From: CAZQVN01 sp964596775
Lineage (GTDB): Bacteria; Eisenbacteria; RBG-16-71-46; JABDJR01; JAWXBZ01
Direction: 5' to 3'
DNA: 64,000 nt
Assembly: GCA_964596775.1 (NCBI GenBank)
Contig: CAZQVN010000011.1
Coordinates: forward strand, 1 to 64,000
Below, piece by piece: positions 56,290-64,000 of this stretch. The notes beneath the pieces were generated by a model. That model did not search any database. It saw nothing but the letters and a program-made list of their open reading frames with translations, and was not told the DNA's origin. How positions within the stretch are numbered: the first letter of the stretch is position 1; each line of letters starts with the position of its first letter. The position numbers were made by a program, and so were the translations under genes.

Positions 56290-58764
56290 TTACCGGGTCG
56301 TGCGAATCGACTCCAGGAACTGGCGGACCCGGGTGTCGTCGGGATGGTAACTCAGCCACTGCTCGAGCAGGGCAACGACGGTGGCGTTGTCCTTCCGGTT
56401 CTGGCCGATGTTGACGAGCTCGATGTACGGATTGAAATCGCCGGAGGGGTCGATTTCGATGGAGCGCTTCAGATTGACGATCGCGGCGGCCGTGTCTCCG
56501 GAAACGGCCTGGGCATGCCCCAGCGACCCGAGAAACTCCGCATTGTCCGGATCCCGGGCCAGCAGCTGCTGATAATAGCCGATCGCCGCGTCCGTGTGGC
56601 CCATTCGTTCGTAGGCCACGCCGAGCGCCGTGGACACCCCCTCGAAGTGGTGGACGTAGCGCGCCATCTTGTCCAGCTCCTGGACCGCCTCTCCGGTCCG
56701 CCCCGTGCGGTGCAGTTCCATGGCCAGCTGGATGCGGGCCGCGGCGTAGTTCTGAAGCAGTTTCGTGGCCTGGTCGTCCTTGTACACGGAATCGTCGTAG
56801 TTGCCCGCCGCGTCGAGGAAGCCCTTGTACTGGTATTTCCCGTCGAGGTTCTCCTGCATCTTCGCGATGTCCACGCCGGTGTCCACCTTATCCCGATAGA
56901 CCCGGAACACGAGCCCCTCCATCTTCAGGCGGTCCTGCAGGCCGAGCTGGCCGGGAACGGTGACGGCCACGTAGACCGGCCGGCGGTAGTCGTTCTCGGC
57001 GAGGATGTGCTCGATCATGATGTCGTTCACGTAGCGCACCCTCCCCGTCTGGTCGCGGAAGGGCTGGAGCTTGTCCACCTCGGCGTCGGTCATCCGGATC
57101 GGAACCTTCGGCTCGATGTCGCGCAACTGCTTGATGTACCAGGCCGTCTGGAGCAGCGACAGGTTGACGACCCGCACGTCGGTCCTGAACTTTTCGACCT
57201 CCTGGATATACCAGAGCGGAAACGTGTCGTTGTCGCCGTTCGTGAAGATCATCGCGTCGGGATCGAGCCCCACCAGCATGTTGTAGGCGTAGCCGTGGGC
57301 CACGTAGTTGCCGGCCCGGTTGTGGCGGCGGTAGTTGTCGTTCCCGCCGCCGGCCACCAGCGGCAGCAGCGACACCAGCACGAGCAGCAGGGCGGTGGCC
57401 GCCGCCACGGGCGGCACCCGGTCCTCCGCGCCGGACGCGGCGAGTTTTTCCCTGAGCGTCACCGCCAGCGCCGCGGCCCCGATCCCGATCCAGATCGCGA
57501 AGAAGTGGAAGTTGGCCACGAAGAAGTAATCGCGCTCGCGCACCTCCCCCTCGCGGAAGTTCAGGTACCAGACGAGAAACGGCCCGGTGATCAGGAACAG
57601 CGTCAGCATCAGGAAGAACGACTTCTTCTCCCGGATCGCCATGGACCACGCGCCGAAAACGCCGAGCAGGATCGGCAGCAGCTGCGTCGGCAGCCTGTTC
57701 CACTCGAACAGATGGAACTGCTGCGCGAAGTAGCGCAGGTACATGTGGTCGAACTGGTACCAGAGCGGTGCCTTGCGGAAGATCGGCTCCGGCGGCTTGT
57801 ACTGGTCGCGGACGAGGAGGAGCTTCAGCGCCTCCCAGGTGGAGGGGTCTCCCTCGTTGATCCCCGGATCGAGGCGGGCGCGGATGAGCAGGTAGAGGTG
57901 CACGCTGACGCCGATCACCGCGAGGACGGCCACGCCGGCCACGAACCGCCCGCCGAGCACCGACGTCATGTTCCACACGATCGCCGCGGCCATGATCAGC
58001 TGGAAGACCTGGGCGGTGTTCCGGACGCTCTCCGGCGCGATCGACAGCTCGGTGATGTTGTACTGCCCGTGCGCGTTCATGATCAGCGCCGTGTACATGA
58101 GCTGGCCGGCCACGAACAGGCCGATCGAGCCCCAGAACGCCCCCTTCTTCACGCGGTCCCAGTGAACCATCGTCACCAGAAGGTAGATGCAGGGAAAGAC
58201 GAGGAACGTGCCGAGGTGGATGCCGATGGCCAGGAACAGGATGTAGAGAATGAGCCAGAGGATCCGGTCGTTCATCTGCTGTCCCTGGCGCTCCCACCAG
58301 AGGAGGCCGAGCCAGACGCAGAGCGTCATGATCGTCGAGGCTGAGCCGTACACTTCCGCCTCGATGGCGTTGTCCCAGAACGTGGGCGAAAACGCCATGA
58401 AGAAGGCCGCGGTGATCCCGCCGGCGTACGCCAGCCAGCCGACGCTCCCGAAACTGCGGCGAATCAGGCGCACGGTGATCAGGTAGGTGAACAGGACGGC
58501 CAGCGCGGAACTGAATCCCGACAGGAGATTCACCCGGACCGCGATCGTCCCGAGGGGCAGCAGCGAGAACAGCCGGCCGATCAGCACGTACAGCGGCGTG
58601 CCGGGGGGATGGGGCACCCCGAGGATGTACGACGTGGCGATGTACTCGCCGGAATCCCAGTAGGGCACGGTCGGCGTCACGCACAGCGCGTACACGGTCA
58701 TGGCCACCAGGAAGACGAACGCTCCGCAGAGCGCGTTGGTGCGGCTTTCCTTCGTGTTCATCAT
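56290..58764 (-). CDS. DUF2723 membrane protein with TPR repeats (copy 1)
   Basis: An 824-residue protein. The N-terminal DUF2723 domain has PYWDSGEYIATSYILGVPHP and TPLYVLIGRLFSLLP, the acidic first-loop motif of GT-C enzymes, then AFSPTFWDNAIEAEVYGSA and about ten helices (to about 480). A soluble middle part contains FTNGDNDTFPLWYIQEV, and residues 650-824 hold TPR units. Relatives include a bacterial protein O-mannosyltransferase, so transfer of a lipid-linked sugar to exported protein is a reasonable hypothesis. The next gene upstream is a close paralogue, overlapping by ATGA. Both appear intact. Confidence 0.92.
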   Translation of the reverse strand: MMNTKESRTNALCGAFVFLVAMTVYALCVTPTVPYWDSGEYIATSYILGVPHPPGTPLYVLIGRLFSLLPLGTIAVRVNLLSGFSSALAVLFTYLITVRLIRRSFGSVGWLAYAGGITAAFFMAFSPTFWDNAIEAEVYGSASTIMTLCVWLGLLWWERQGQQMNDRILWLILYILFLAIGIHLGTFLVFPCIYLLVTMVHWDRVKKGAFWGSIGLFVAGQLMYTALIMNAHGQYNITELSIAPESVRNTAQVFQLIMAAAIVWNMTSVLGGRFVAGVAVLAVIGVSVHLYLLIRARLDPGINEGDPSTWEALKLLLVRDQYKPPEPIFRKAPLWYQFDHMYLRYFAQQFHLFEWNRLPTQLLPILLGVFGAWSMAIREKKSFFLMLTLFLITGPFLVWYLNFREGEVRERDYFFVANFHFFAIWIGIGAAALAVTLREKLAASGAEDRVPPVAAATALLLVLVSLLPLVAGGGNDNYRRHNRAGNYVAHGYAYNMLVGLDPDAMIFTNGDNDTFPLWYIQEVEKFRTDVRVVNLSLLQTAWYIKQLRDIEPKVPIRMTDAEVDKLQPFRDQTGRVRYVNDIMIEHILAENDYRRPVYVAVTVPGQLGLQDRLKMEGLVFRVYRDKVDTGVDIAKMQENLDGKYQYKGFLDAAGNYDDSVYKDDQATKLLQNYAAARIQLAMELHRTGRTGEAVQELDKMARYVHHFEGVSTALGVAYERMGHTDAAIGYYQQLLARDPDNAEFLGSLGHAQAVSGDTAAAIVNLKRSIEIDPSGDFNPYIELVNIGQNRKDNATVVALLEQWLSYHPDDTRVRQFLESIRTTR

Positions 58765-61271
58765 GGCGTGGTCACCGTGTCCTCAGCGGGTCTCTCCAGC
58801 ATCCGCAGCGAACTGCGGGCGCGCTCGTCGTCGGGATGATACGACAACCAGGTCCGCAGGAGCCGGATGCACTCGTCGATGTGGCCCCGCTGGAGATGAA
58901 TGCCGATCAGGTCCACGTAGGGATTGAAATCCCCGGACGGATCCAGGGTGATGGAGCGGTCGAGCGCGGCCAGGGCCGCGGTCGTGTCGCCGAGCAGGAC
59001 GTTGACGTGGCCGAGCTGGGCGAGGATCTGGATCTGGTCGGGGTTCGCCTCCAGCGCCTCGACATAGTGCTGCTTCGCGTCGGCGTACTGCCCGAGCCGC
59101 TCGTAGACGAGTCCCAGCGCCAGCACGACCCCGGGAAAGCTCGGCGAGATCTTCTTGGCCAGGGCCATCTCGGCCAGGGCTTCGTCCGCCCTCCCCTGGT
59201 CGTAGAGTTCCAGGGCCAGCTGCACGTAGGCGGCCGCATAGTTCTGCAGCAGCTTGGTGGACTGGTCGTCCTTGTACACGGAGTAGTCCCACTCCCCCGC
59301 CTCGGTCAGGAATCCGCGGTAGAGGTACTTGTTGTGCAGGTTGTCCCGCGTCTTCGCCACGTTGAGGCGCCTTTCCGGCGGCTCCGGCAGGATGCGGTAC
59401 ACGAGCCCCTCCATCGACAGCTGCCGCTCGAAGCCCATCTGCTCGGGCACGGTCACGGCCAGGTAGACGGGGCGCTTCCACTGGTTCGCCTCGATGATGT
59501 GGCGGACGATGATGTCCTTGACCAGCCACACCTTGCCGTTCTTGTCGCGGTACGGCTGCAGCCGGTCGATCTCGTCGTCGCTGAGGTTGATCGGCACCTT
59601 CGGAACATAGTCCCGCGCCTGCTTGATGCACCAGTCGGTGTTCATCAGCGACAGGCAGAGCACCCGCACGTCCTTGCGGAAACCCTCCACCTCCTGGATG
59701 TACCAGAGGGGAAACGTATCGTTGTCGCCGTTGGTGAAGATGATCGCGTCCTTCTCCAGGCCGACGAGCATGTTGTAGGCATAGTCGTGGGCCACGAAAT
59801 TTCCGCGGCGGTTGTGGCGGAAGAAGTTGTTGTTCCCCTCGCCGGCCCACAGCGGCATCGTGGACATGAACACCAGCGCCAGCGCCACCGGCAGCGCCAC
59901 CGGGTTCAGCTTCGGACTGTCCTCCGTCCTGTTCAGGGCATCCGAGACCGCCTGGACGAGAAACGCCGCGCCCATCCCGATCCAGATCGCGAAGAAATGG
60001 AAGTTGGCCACGAAGAAGTAGTCGCGCTCGCGCACCTCGCCCTGCCTGAAGTTCAGGTACCACACCAGGAACGGCCCGGTGATGAGGAACAGCGACAGCA
60101 TGGTGAAGAACGACTTCTTCTCCCGGAAGAAGTTCATCATCGCCCCGAAGATGCCGAGGGCGATCGGCAGCAGGTACGTCCGGCCGCCGAACAGGTCGGC
60201 CAGGTGGAACTGCCAGCGGAAGTAGCGCAGGTACATGTAGTCCAGCTGGTACAGGAACGGCGCCTTGCGGAAGATCGGCTCGGGCGGCTTGTACTGGTCG
60301 CGGGCGAGGAGGAGTTTCAGCGCCTCCCAGGTGTGCGGGTCCCCCTCGTTGATGGCCGGATCGAGCCCGGCGCGGATCAGCAGGTAGAGGTGAACGCTCA
60401 CCCCGAGCACCGCCAGCCCGACGATGCCCACGGTGAACCGCATGCCGAGCACCGAGATCAGGTTCCAGACCACCGCCGCGAGCAGCAGGAGCGTCAGCCC
60501 GGACTGCACGTCCTGCACGTTCTTCGGGGCCAGCGACAGCTCGGTGATCCGCGGGTCGGCGTCGTTGATCGAGGAGATGATCGAGAAGCGAATGAGGGTC
60601 ACGATCGCGAACAGCGCGATCGACCCCCAGAATCCGCCCTTCTTCACGCGGTCCCAGTGCTCCATCGTCACCAGCAGGTAGATGCAGGGGAAGACGAGGA
60701 ACGTGCCGAGATGGATGCCGATGGCCAGGAAGAGGATGTAGAGGATGAGCCAGAGAATGCGGTCGTTGCGCGCCTCCCCCTGGCGCTCCCACCAGTAGAG
60801 GCCGAGCCAGACGCAGAGCGTCATGATCGTCGAGGCGGAACCGTACACTTCCGCCTCGATGGCGTTGTCCCAGAACGTCGGGGAAAACGCCATGAACATG
60901 GCCCCCACGAATCCGCCCATCCACGCCGTCCAGGTGGCGCCGGGGAGGTTCCGGCGGATCAGCCGGACGATGATCAGGTACGTGAACAGCACCGCGACCG
61001 CCGAGGAGAGCCCGGACAGCAGGTTCACCCGCACCGCGATCGTGGCGATCGGGATCAGCGAGAACAGCCGCCCGATCAGCACGTACAGCGGCGTGCCCGG
61101 CGGGTGCGGCACGCCGAGGATGTACGAGGTGGCGATGTACTCGCCGGAATCCCAGTACGGCACGGTCGGCGTGACGCAGTACGCGTACACGCTCATGGCC
61201 ACGAGGAACACGATCGTTCCGATCAGGGCATTGAGCCGCCCCTCACGGGTGGAAAACGGCGAAACGCTCAC
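58761..61271 (-). CDS. DUF2723 membrane protein with TPR repeats (copy 2)
   Basis: An 836-residue paralogue of the preceding entry, from GTG 61271, which overlaps the flippase-like gene stop as GTGA. The DUF2723 core is almost the same (PYWDSGEYIATSYILGVPHP, SPTFWDNAIEAEVYGSA, YFFVANFHFFAIWIG, FTNGDNDTFPLWYIQEV); the two differ most in loops and in the TPR tail (about 660-836). Tandem duplication is clear. Keeping two full copies may reflect different acceptors or donors. It should act in the inner membrane with its loop facing the periplasm. Confidence 0.92.
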   Translation of the reverse strand: MSVSPFSTREGRLNALIGTIVFLVAMSVYAYCVTPTVPYWDSGEYIATSYILGVPHPPGTPLYVLIGRLFSLIPIATIAVRVNLLSGLSSAVAVLFTYLIIVRLIRRNLPGATWTAWMGGFVGAMFMAFSPTFWDNAIEAEVYGSASTIMTLCVWLGLYWWERQGEARNDRILWLILYILFLAIGIHLGTFLVFPCIYLLVTMEHWDRVKKGGFWGSIALFAIVTLIRFSIISSINDADPRITELSLAPKNVQDVQSGLTLLLLAAVVWNLISVLGMRFTVGIVGLAVLGVSVHLYLLIRAGLDPAINEGDPHTWEALKLLLARDQYKPPEPIFRKAPFLYQLDYMYLRYFRWQFHLADLFGGRTYLLPIALGIFGAMMNFFREKKSFFTMLSLFLITGPFLVWYLNFRQGEVRERDYFFVANFHFFAIWIGMGAAFLVQAVSDALNRTEDSPKLNPVALPVALALVFMSTMPLWAGEGNNNFFRHNRRGNFVAHDYAYNMLVGLEKDAIIFTNGDNDTFPLWYIQEVEGFRKDVRVLCLSLMNTDWCIKQARDYVPKVPINLSDDEIDRLQPYRDKNGKVWLVKDIIVRHIIEANQWKRPVYLAVTVPEQMGFERQLSMEGLVYRILPEPPERRLNVAKTRDNLHNKYLYRGFLTEAGEWDYSVYKDDQSTKLLQNYAAAYVQLALELYDQGRADEALAEMALAKKISPSFPGVVLALGLVYERLGQYADAKQHYVEALEANPDQIQILAQLGHVNVLLGDTTAALAALDRSITLDPSGDFNPYVDLIGIHLQRGHIDECIRLLRTWLSYHPDDERARSSLRMLERPAEDTVTTP

Positions 61272-62257
61272 GAGATATCCCCCGCCCCTCCGAGCGCCGG
61301 CCGGCGCACGGAACGCGCAATGAACAGGACCCCGCCGATCAAGTTGACGGCCAGGGTCAGAAAGAACGTGCTCAGCTGATGAACGACGGCCACCGTCGGC
61401 GTGACCCCGACCCGGCCGAACAGGCCGACCGCGGCGGTTTCGCGCACCCCGAGGCCGGCGATGGAAATCGGCAGGACGACCACCACGGCCAGGATCGGCA
61501 CGATCACGAAGAACCACGCGGCCGGCAGCGTCATCCCGAGCCCCCGGGCCACCATCACGTGGACGAGAACCCGGAGCACCTGGATCACGAACGCCAGGCT
61601 GACGAGAACCAGCAGCGACCCCGTGTGCCGGCGGTACGAATGGAGCTCGTCGGCCAGCGCCGTGTAGCGCCGCCCGAAGGACAGGAACTCGATCCGGGAA
61701 ACCCACCGTTCGGCAAAGCCGAGGACCCCGCGGCGGTAGACCGTCAGGCACAAAACGACCGTGACCATACTGAAAAGAAGAACGACGAGCCAGAGCAGCA
61801 TCCCGGTGCCGGACAGCGGCACCATCGGGAGCGCGATCACCCCGAGCAGGGAGATGGCCACGAAACCGATGATCCGGTCGAGGAGCGTGGCCCCGACGGC
61901 CGAGCGCTTGCTCCCGGTGGACCGGGTGACGTCGACGATGCGGACGACGTCGCCGCCCACGTTGGCCGGAAGCACGTTGCTGAAGAAGAGGCCGACCCAG
62001 TAGAACGAAAGGACCTTGAGCAGCGGCAGCCGGACGCCGGACAGCTCGAGCAGGCGACCCCACTGCAGCGCCCCGAGCACGTTGCTCGCGGCGAACGTCA
62101 GGGCGGCCAGGCCGAGCCAGCGGGGGTCCACGGCCAGCATCCGCGCCACGAGGTGATCGGGGTTGACCCGGTAGAGAACCCAGGCCAGCAGGCCGAACGA
62201 CAGCCCGACCTTGAGCAGGATCATGAGCAGGCGGCGGACGCGGCCTCCCGAGGACAA
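61268..62257 (-). CDS. Flippase-like membrane protein (LPG synthase TM / UPF0104 family)
   Basis: A 329-residue protein with about eight transmembrane helices. Family features are LLKVGLSFGLLAWVLYRV at the start, SNVLPANVGGDVVRIVDVTR, DRIIGFVAISLLG and the late GLGVRETAAVGLF. This domain occurs alone in glycan clusters and as the flippase part of MprF; a role in moving a lipid-linked precursor is often proposed. I keep TTG 62257, directly after the upstream stop codon and nine bases from GAGG; ATG 62224 is the alternative. Confidence 0.88.
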   Translation of the reverse strand: MSSGGRVRRLLMILLKVGLSFGLLAWVLYRVNPDHLVARMLAVDPRWLGLAALTFAASNVLGALQWGRLLELSGVRLPLLKVLSFYWVGLFFSNVLPANVGGDVVRIVDVTRSTGSKRSAVGATLLDRIIGFVAISLLGVIALPMVPLSGTGMLLWLVVLLFSMVTVVLCLTVYRRGVLGFAERWVSRIEFLSFGRRYTALADELHSYRRHTGSLLVLVSLAFVIQVLRVLVHVMVARGLGMTLPAAWFFVIVPILAVVVVLPISIAGLGVRETAAVGLFGRVGVTPTVAVVHQLSTFFLTLAVNLIGGVLFIARSVRRPALGGAGDIS

Positions 62258-63412
62258 CTACCCGGTCCTCATGATGTGGGCCTGGCCGGGCGCCGACCGC
62301 CGTTCCGCCACGGCCTCCTCGAGGAGGAGCCGTGTTTTCCGCGCGGACTCGTCCCAGTTGAACCGGGCGGCCCAGTCGATCCCCGCCTTCCCCATCCGGT
62401 CGGCGAGCGCGTCGTCGGAAAGGATCCGGGCCAGCCGGTCGGCGAGGGCCGGAACGTCGGCGTGCGGCACGAGGAACCCGGTTTCGCCGTCAACGACGGA
62501 CTCGCGGAGGCCGGGCGCGTTCGACGCCACGACGGGAACGCCGCAGGCGCCGGCCTCGATGACCGACAATCCCCACCCCTCCTTCGGGGACGTGTACGCG
62601 AGAATCCGCGTGTCGTGCAGCAGCGCCACTTTCTTCTCCCCGCCGATGAATCCGGTGAACTCCACGTGCTTCTCCATCCCCAGCTCCCGGGTGACCGCTT
62701 CCAGGCGCGGGCGATCGTCCCCTTCGCCGACGACCTTGTAGACGACGTTCGGAACGGTCCGGACGACTTCCGGCAGGGCGCGGATCACGAGGTCGATCCC
62801 CTTGTACTTCTTGAGCCGTCCCAGGTAGACGATGGACGGCGATCTCCGGCCGGCGGGCACGCTCCCGGGCCTGTAGAGGTCGTGGTCCATCCCCGAATGG
62901 ATGAGACGGAGCCGGTCCGGTGCGATGCCGCGGCCGATCAGGTCGTCACGCGTGCTTTCCGAGAGGACCGAGAACAGGCAGTTCCGATACGCCAGCGGAA
63001 TAAGCCTTTCGTAGAGAAAGACATAACTGGCGAGAGGGAAAGACGCCTGCTGGAACACGGTGGTTCCGAAAAGATGCGGCACGACCGCGACCGTGGGGAG
63101 ATCGGGCTCGTGGAACGGCATGAAGAACGGGATCTTGTTGACGTCCTCGACGATGACGTCGAATCCCTCCTTCTTCAGCACCTTTTTATAGTAGGACGGG
63201 GCGGCGAAGTTGAAATTGAACTGGTTGCCGGTCCGGTGGACGTCCGTGGCTCCGACGCGGGCGCGCCGCTCTCCCCCCTTGAACGCTCCGGTCAGGAGCG
63301 TGACGGCATGCCCTTCCGCCGCGAGGCGCTCCATGATCTCGTAGATGATGACCTCGGCCCCGCCCGCTTCCGGGTGTTCCATGTCGCGGTAGGAGATGAC
63401 CAGGATTTTCAC
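62258..63412 (-). CDS. Glycosyltransferase family 4
   Basis: A GT-B glycosyltransferase of 384 residues from GTG 63412, which has GGAG nine bases upstream and gives VKILVISYRDMEHPEAGGAE, the expected family start. ATG 63484 would add 24 residues and has no ribosome site, but it also lies within the predicted transcript. Motifs: YLGRLKKYKGIDLVIRALPE, FTGFIGGEKKVALL, and SPKEGWGLSVIEAGACG with the donor-binding EX7E pattern. It is the first gene of the nine-gene surface-glycan operon. Sugar unknown. Confidence 0.92.
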   Translation of the reverse strand: MKILVISYRDMEHPEAGGAEVIIYEIMERLAAEGHAVTLLTGAFKGGERRARVGATDVHRTGNQFNFNFAAPSYYKKVLKKEGFDVIVEDVNKIPFFMPFHEPDLPTVAVVPHLFGTTVFQQASFPLASYVFLYERLIPLAYRNCLFSVLSESTRDDLIGRGIAPDRLRLIHSGMDHDLYRPGSVPAGRRSPSIVYLGRLKKYKGIDLVIRALPEVVRTVPNVVYKVVGEGDDRPRLEAVTRELGMEKHVEFTGFIGGEKKVALLHDTRILAYTSPKEGWGLSVIEAGACGVPVVASNAPGLRESVVDGETGFLVPHADVPALADRLARILSDDALADRMGKAGIDWAARFNWDESARKTRLLLEEAVAERRSAPGQAHIMRTG

Positions 63413-63522
63413 GTGTCTTGACTCCGGGGGCCGCCGGCTGAGCCGCAGGGGCTGGGTCACCATCTCCCACAGGCGCGAAATCATCGTTAGTTGTGGAAAG
63501 ATAAGGATTTAGAGAAGCGAAA

Positions 63523-63551
63523 AGTCTATCAGAGGGGATCGGGGGCGTCAA
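63523..63551 (-). promoter_or_regulatory. Sigma-70-type promoter of the surface-glycan operon
   Basis: On the minus strand TTGACG (63551-63546) and TAGACT (63528-63523) are separated by exactly 17 bp. Transcription would start near 63516, about 30 bp before ATG 63484 and about 100 bp before GTG 63412. It is the best promoter match in the window and stands right in front of nine same-strand genes (63412 to 50263) joined by overlaps or gaps of at most 22 bp. Confidence 0.65.
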
Positions 63552-64000
63552 GACTCGGGGCTGCGTTGTGGTGGAGGGGGCGACATCGAAGAGGATTCCG
63601 ACGGGAGCGGGCGCCGCGAGTCCAGCGCCGAACCACTCTGAGGACCTGTTTTCAGAAATGATCAACTCTTCATTCCCTCCACTTTTTTCCTTGACGATAA
63701 CTATGCATTTGTTTAGTTTTCATCTGTTGAAGGTCATCCTTGCCCGACCTTCGCTCACGGGTCTGCGTACGCGCGGGCCCACGGCGCTGCTCCCCCCGTC
63801 CGCGGCGCCACCGGCCAGTACCGGAGAAAAGAAAACATGTCTTCTGTGACCGGCTTCAACAGCCCGGCTGCGCGTGCGCGCGCGCCGAAAGTGATGGGTG
63901 GCGGCCCGAGCGAAGCTCGGCGGCGCAGCGGCGCGCGCGCGAATGCTCCGGGAGCGGCGCGTGCGGTCGCCCGCCCGGTGTCCGCATGCCCGGAAGCGGT
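63552..64000. other. Gene-free region with nested inverted repeats
   Basis: I see no supported gene in the last 449 bp. The part 63650-63730 is AT-richer than its surroundings. At 63877-63888 and 63929-63940 there is a perfect 12-bp inverted repeat of alternating GC, enclosing a compact hairpin CCGAGC-GAA-GCTCGG (63906-63920). This could be a structured RNA, a terminator-free repeat element or a cruciform. A 93-codon reading frame at 63568-63849 has no family likeness and I leave it out. Confidence 0.5.

Noticed and set aside
58836..61379. Open frame of 847 codons opposite the DUF2723 gene
   Set aside because: Shadow of a well-supported gene; no recognisable domain.
63186..63665. 159-codon frame on the minus strand covering the promoter of the glycan operon
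   Set aside because: It overlaps the glycosyltransferase gene in another frame and would contain the TTGACG-N17-TAGACT promoter.
63691..63719. TTGACG with TAGTTT 17 bp later on the plus strand
   Set aside because: The -10 match is weak and no gene follows within the window.
63568..63849. 93-codon frame near the right edge, plus strand
   Set aside because: No ribosome site or family likeness, and the composition shifts along the frame.

Overview
The window is a 64 kb piece of a high-GC bacterial chromosome. Most genes look about 65-70 percent GC by eye. The best guess is an uncultured lineage near the FCB bacteria, such as Candidatus Eisenbacteria or a relative. This is inference. It rests on five secreted proteins with FlgD/T9SS-like C-terminal beta domains, three proteins of the DUF2723 type plus a fourth membrane-TPR protein, kinase-TolB-like-TPR regulators, and very dense operons joined by ATGA or GTGA overlaps. 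I saw no rRNA, tRNA, CRISPR array, transposase or phage gene.

Layout. 1-198: a tandem repeat of about 60 bp. 199-7315 (minus): DUF1684 protein, YjbQ-type protein, two methyltransferases, asparagine synthase AsnB, a secreted creatininase-like protein and a family 2 glycosyltransferase. 7356-10226 (minus): a secreted protein with 14 propeller-type repeats. 10348-18052 (minus): a glycan cluster with a sugar epimerase, three family 4 glycosyltransferases and a YfhO-like membrane protein. 18115-25127 (minus): an operon of three secreted proteins. Its first gene carries an 11-unit CT tract that puts the signal peptide out of frame, a candidate phase-variable switch. 25328-29729 (plus): Ser/Thr kinase with TPRs, a DUF4097-like solenoid protein and a small secreted protein. 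29737-32769 (minus): MgtE, a CDGSH Fe-S protein, an AhpD-like protein and an Fpg/Nei glycosylase.

32998-44706 (plus) is a nearly complete type IV pilus / type II secretion / MSHA-like machine. Its order is assembly ATPase, platform protein, major pilin, a DUF2723-like membrane protein, four minor pilins, a GspL-like PilM-PilN fusion, a PilO/GspM-like protein, a PilP-like protein and a short secretin, closed by a terminator. 44921-46621 is another secreted protein with its own terminator. 46766-50258 (plus) holds a type B carboxylesterase, a methyltransferase, a STAS protein without the usual serine, and a dolichol/phytol-kinase-like protein. 50263-63412 (minus) is a surface-glycan operon of nine genes behind a good sigma-70 promoter at 63523-63551. 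It encodes a family 4 glycosyltransferase, a flippase-like protein, two tandem DUF2723-TPR proteins, an NAD epimerase, a polyprenyl-phosphate glycosyltransferase, HddC-like and HddA-like heptose enzymes, and a membrane-TPR protein.

Taken together the window is mostly about the cell surface: glycan synthesis, lipid-linked sugars, probable protein glycosylation, pilus or secretion assembly, and large secreted repeat proteins. The most unusual items are the CT-tract switch, the pair of 14-repeat proteins, and the DUF2723-like gene inside the pilus operon.
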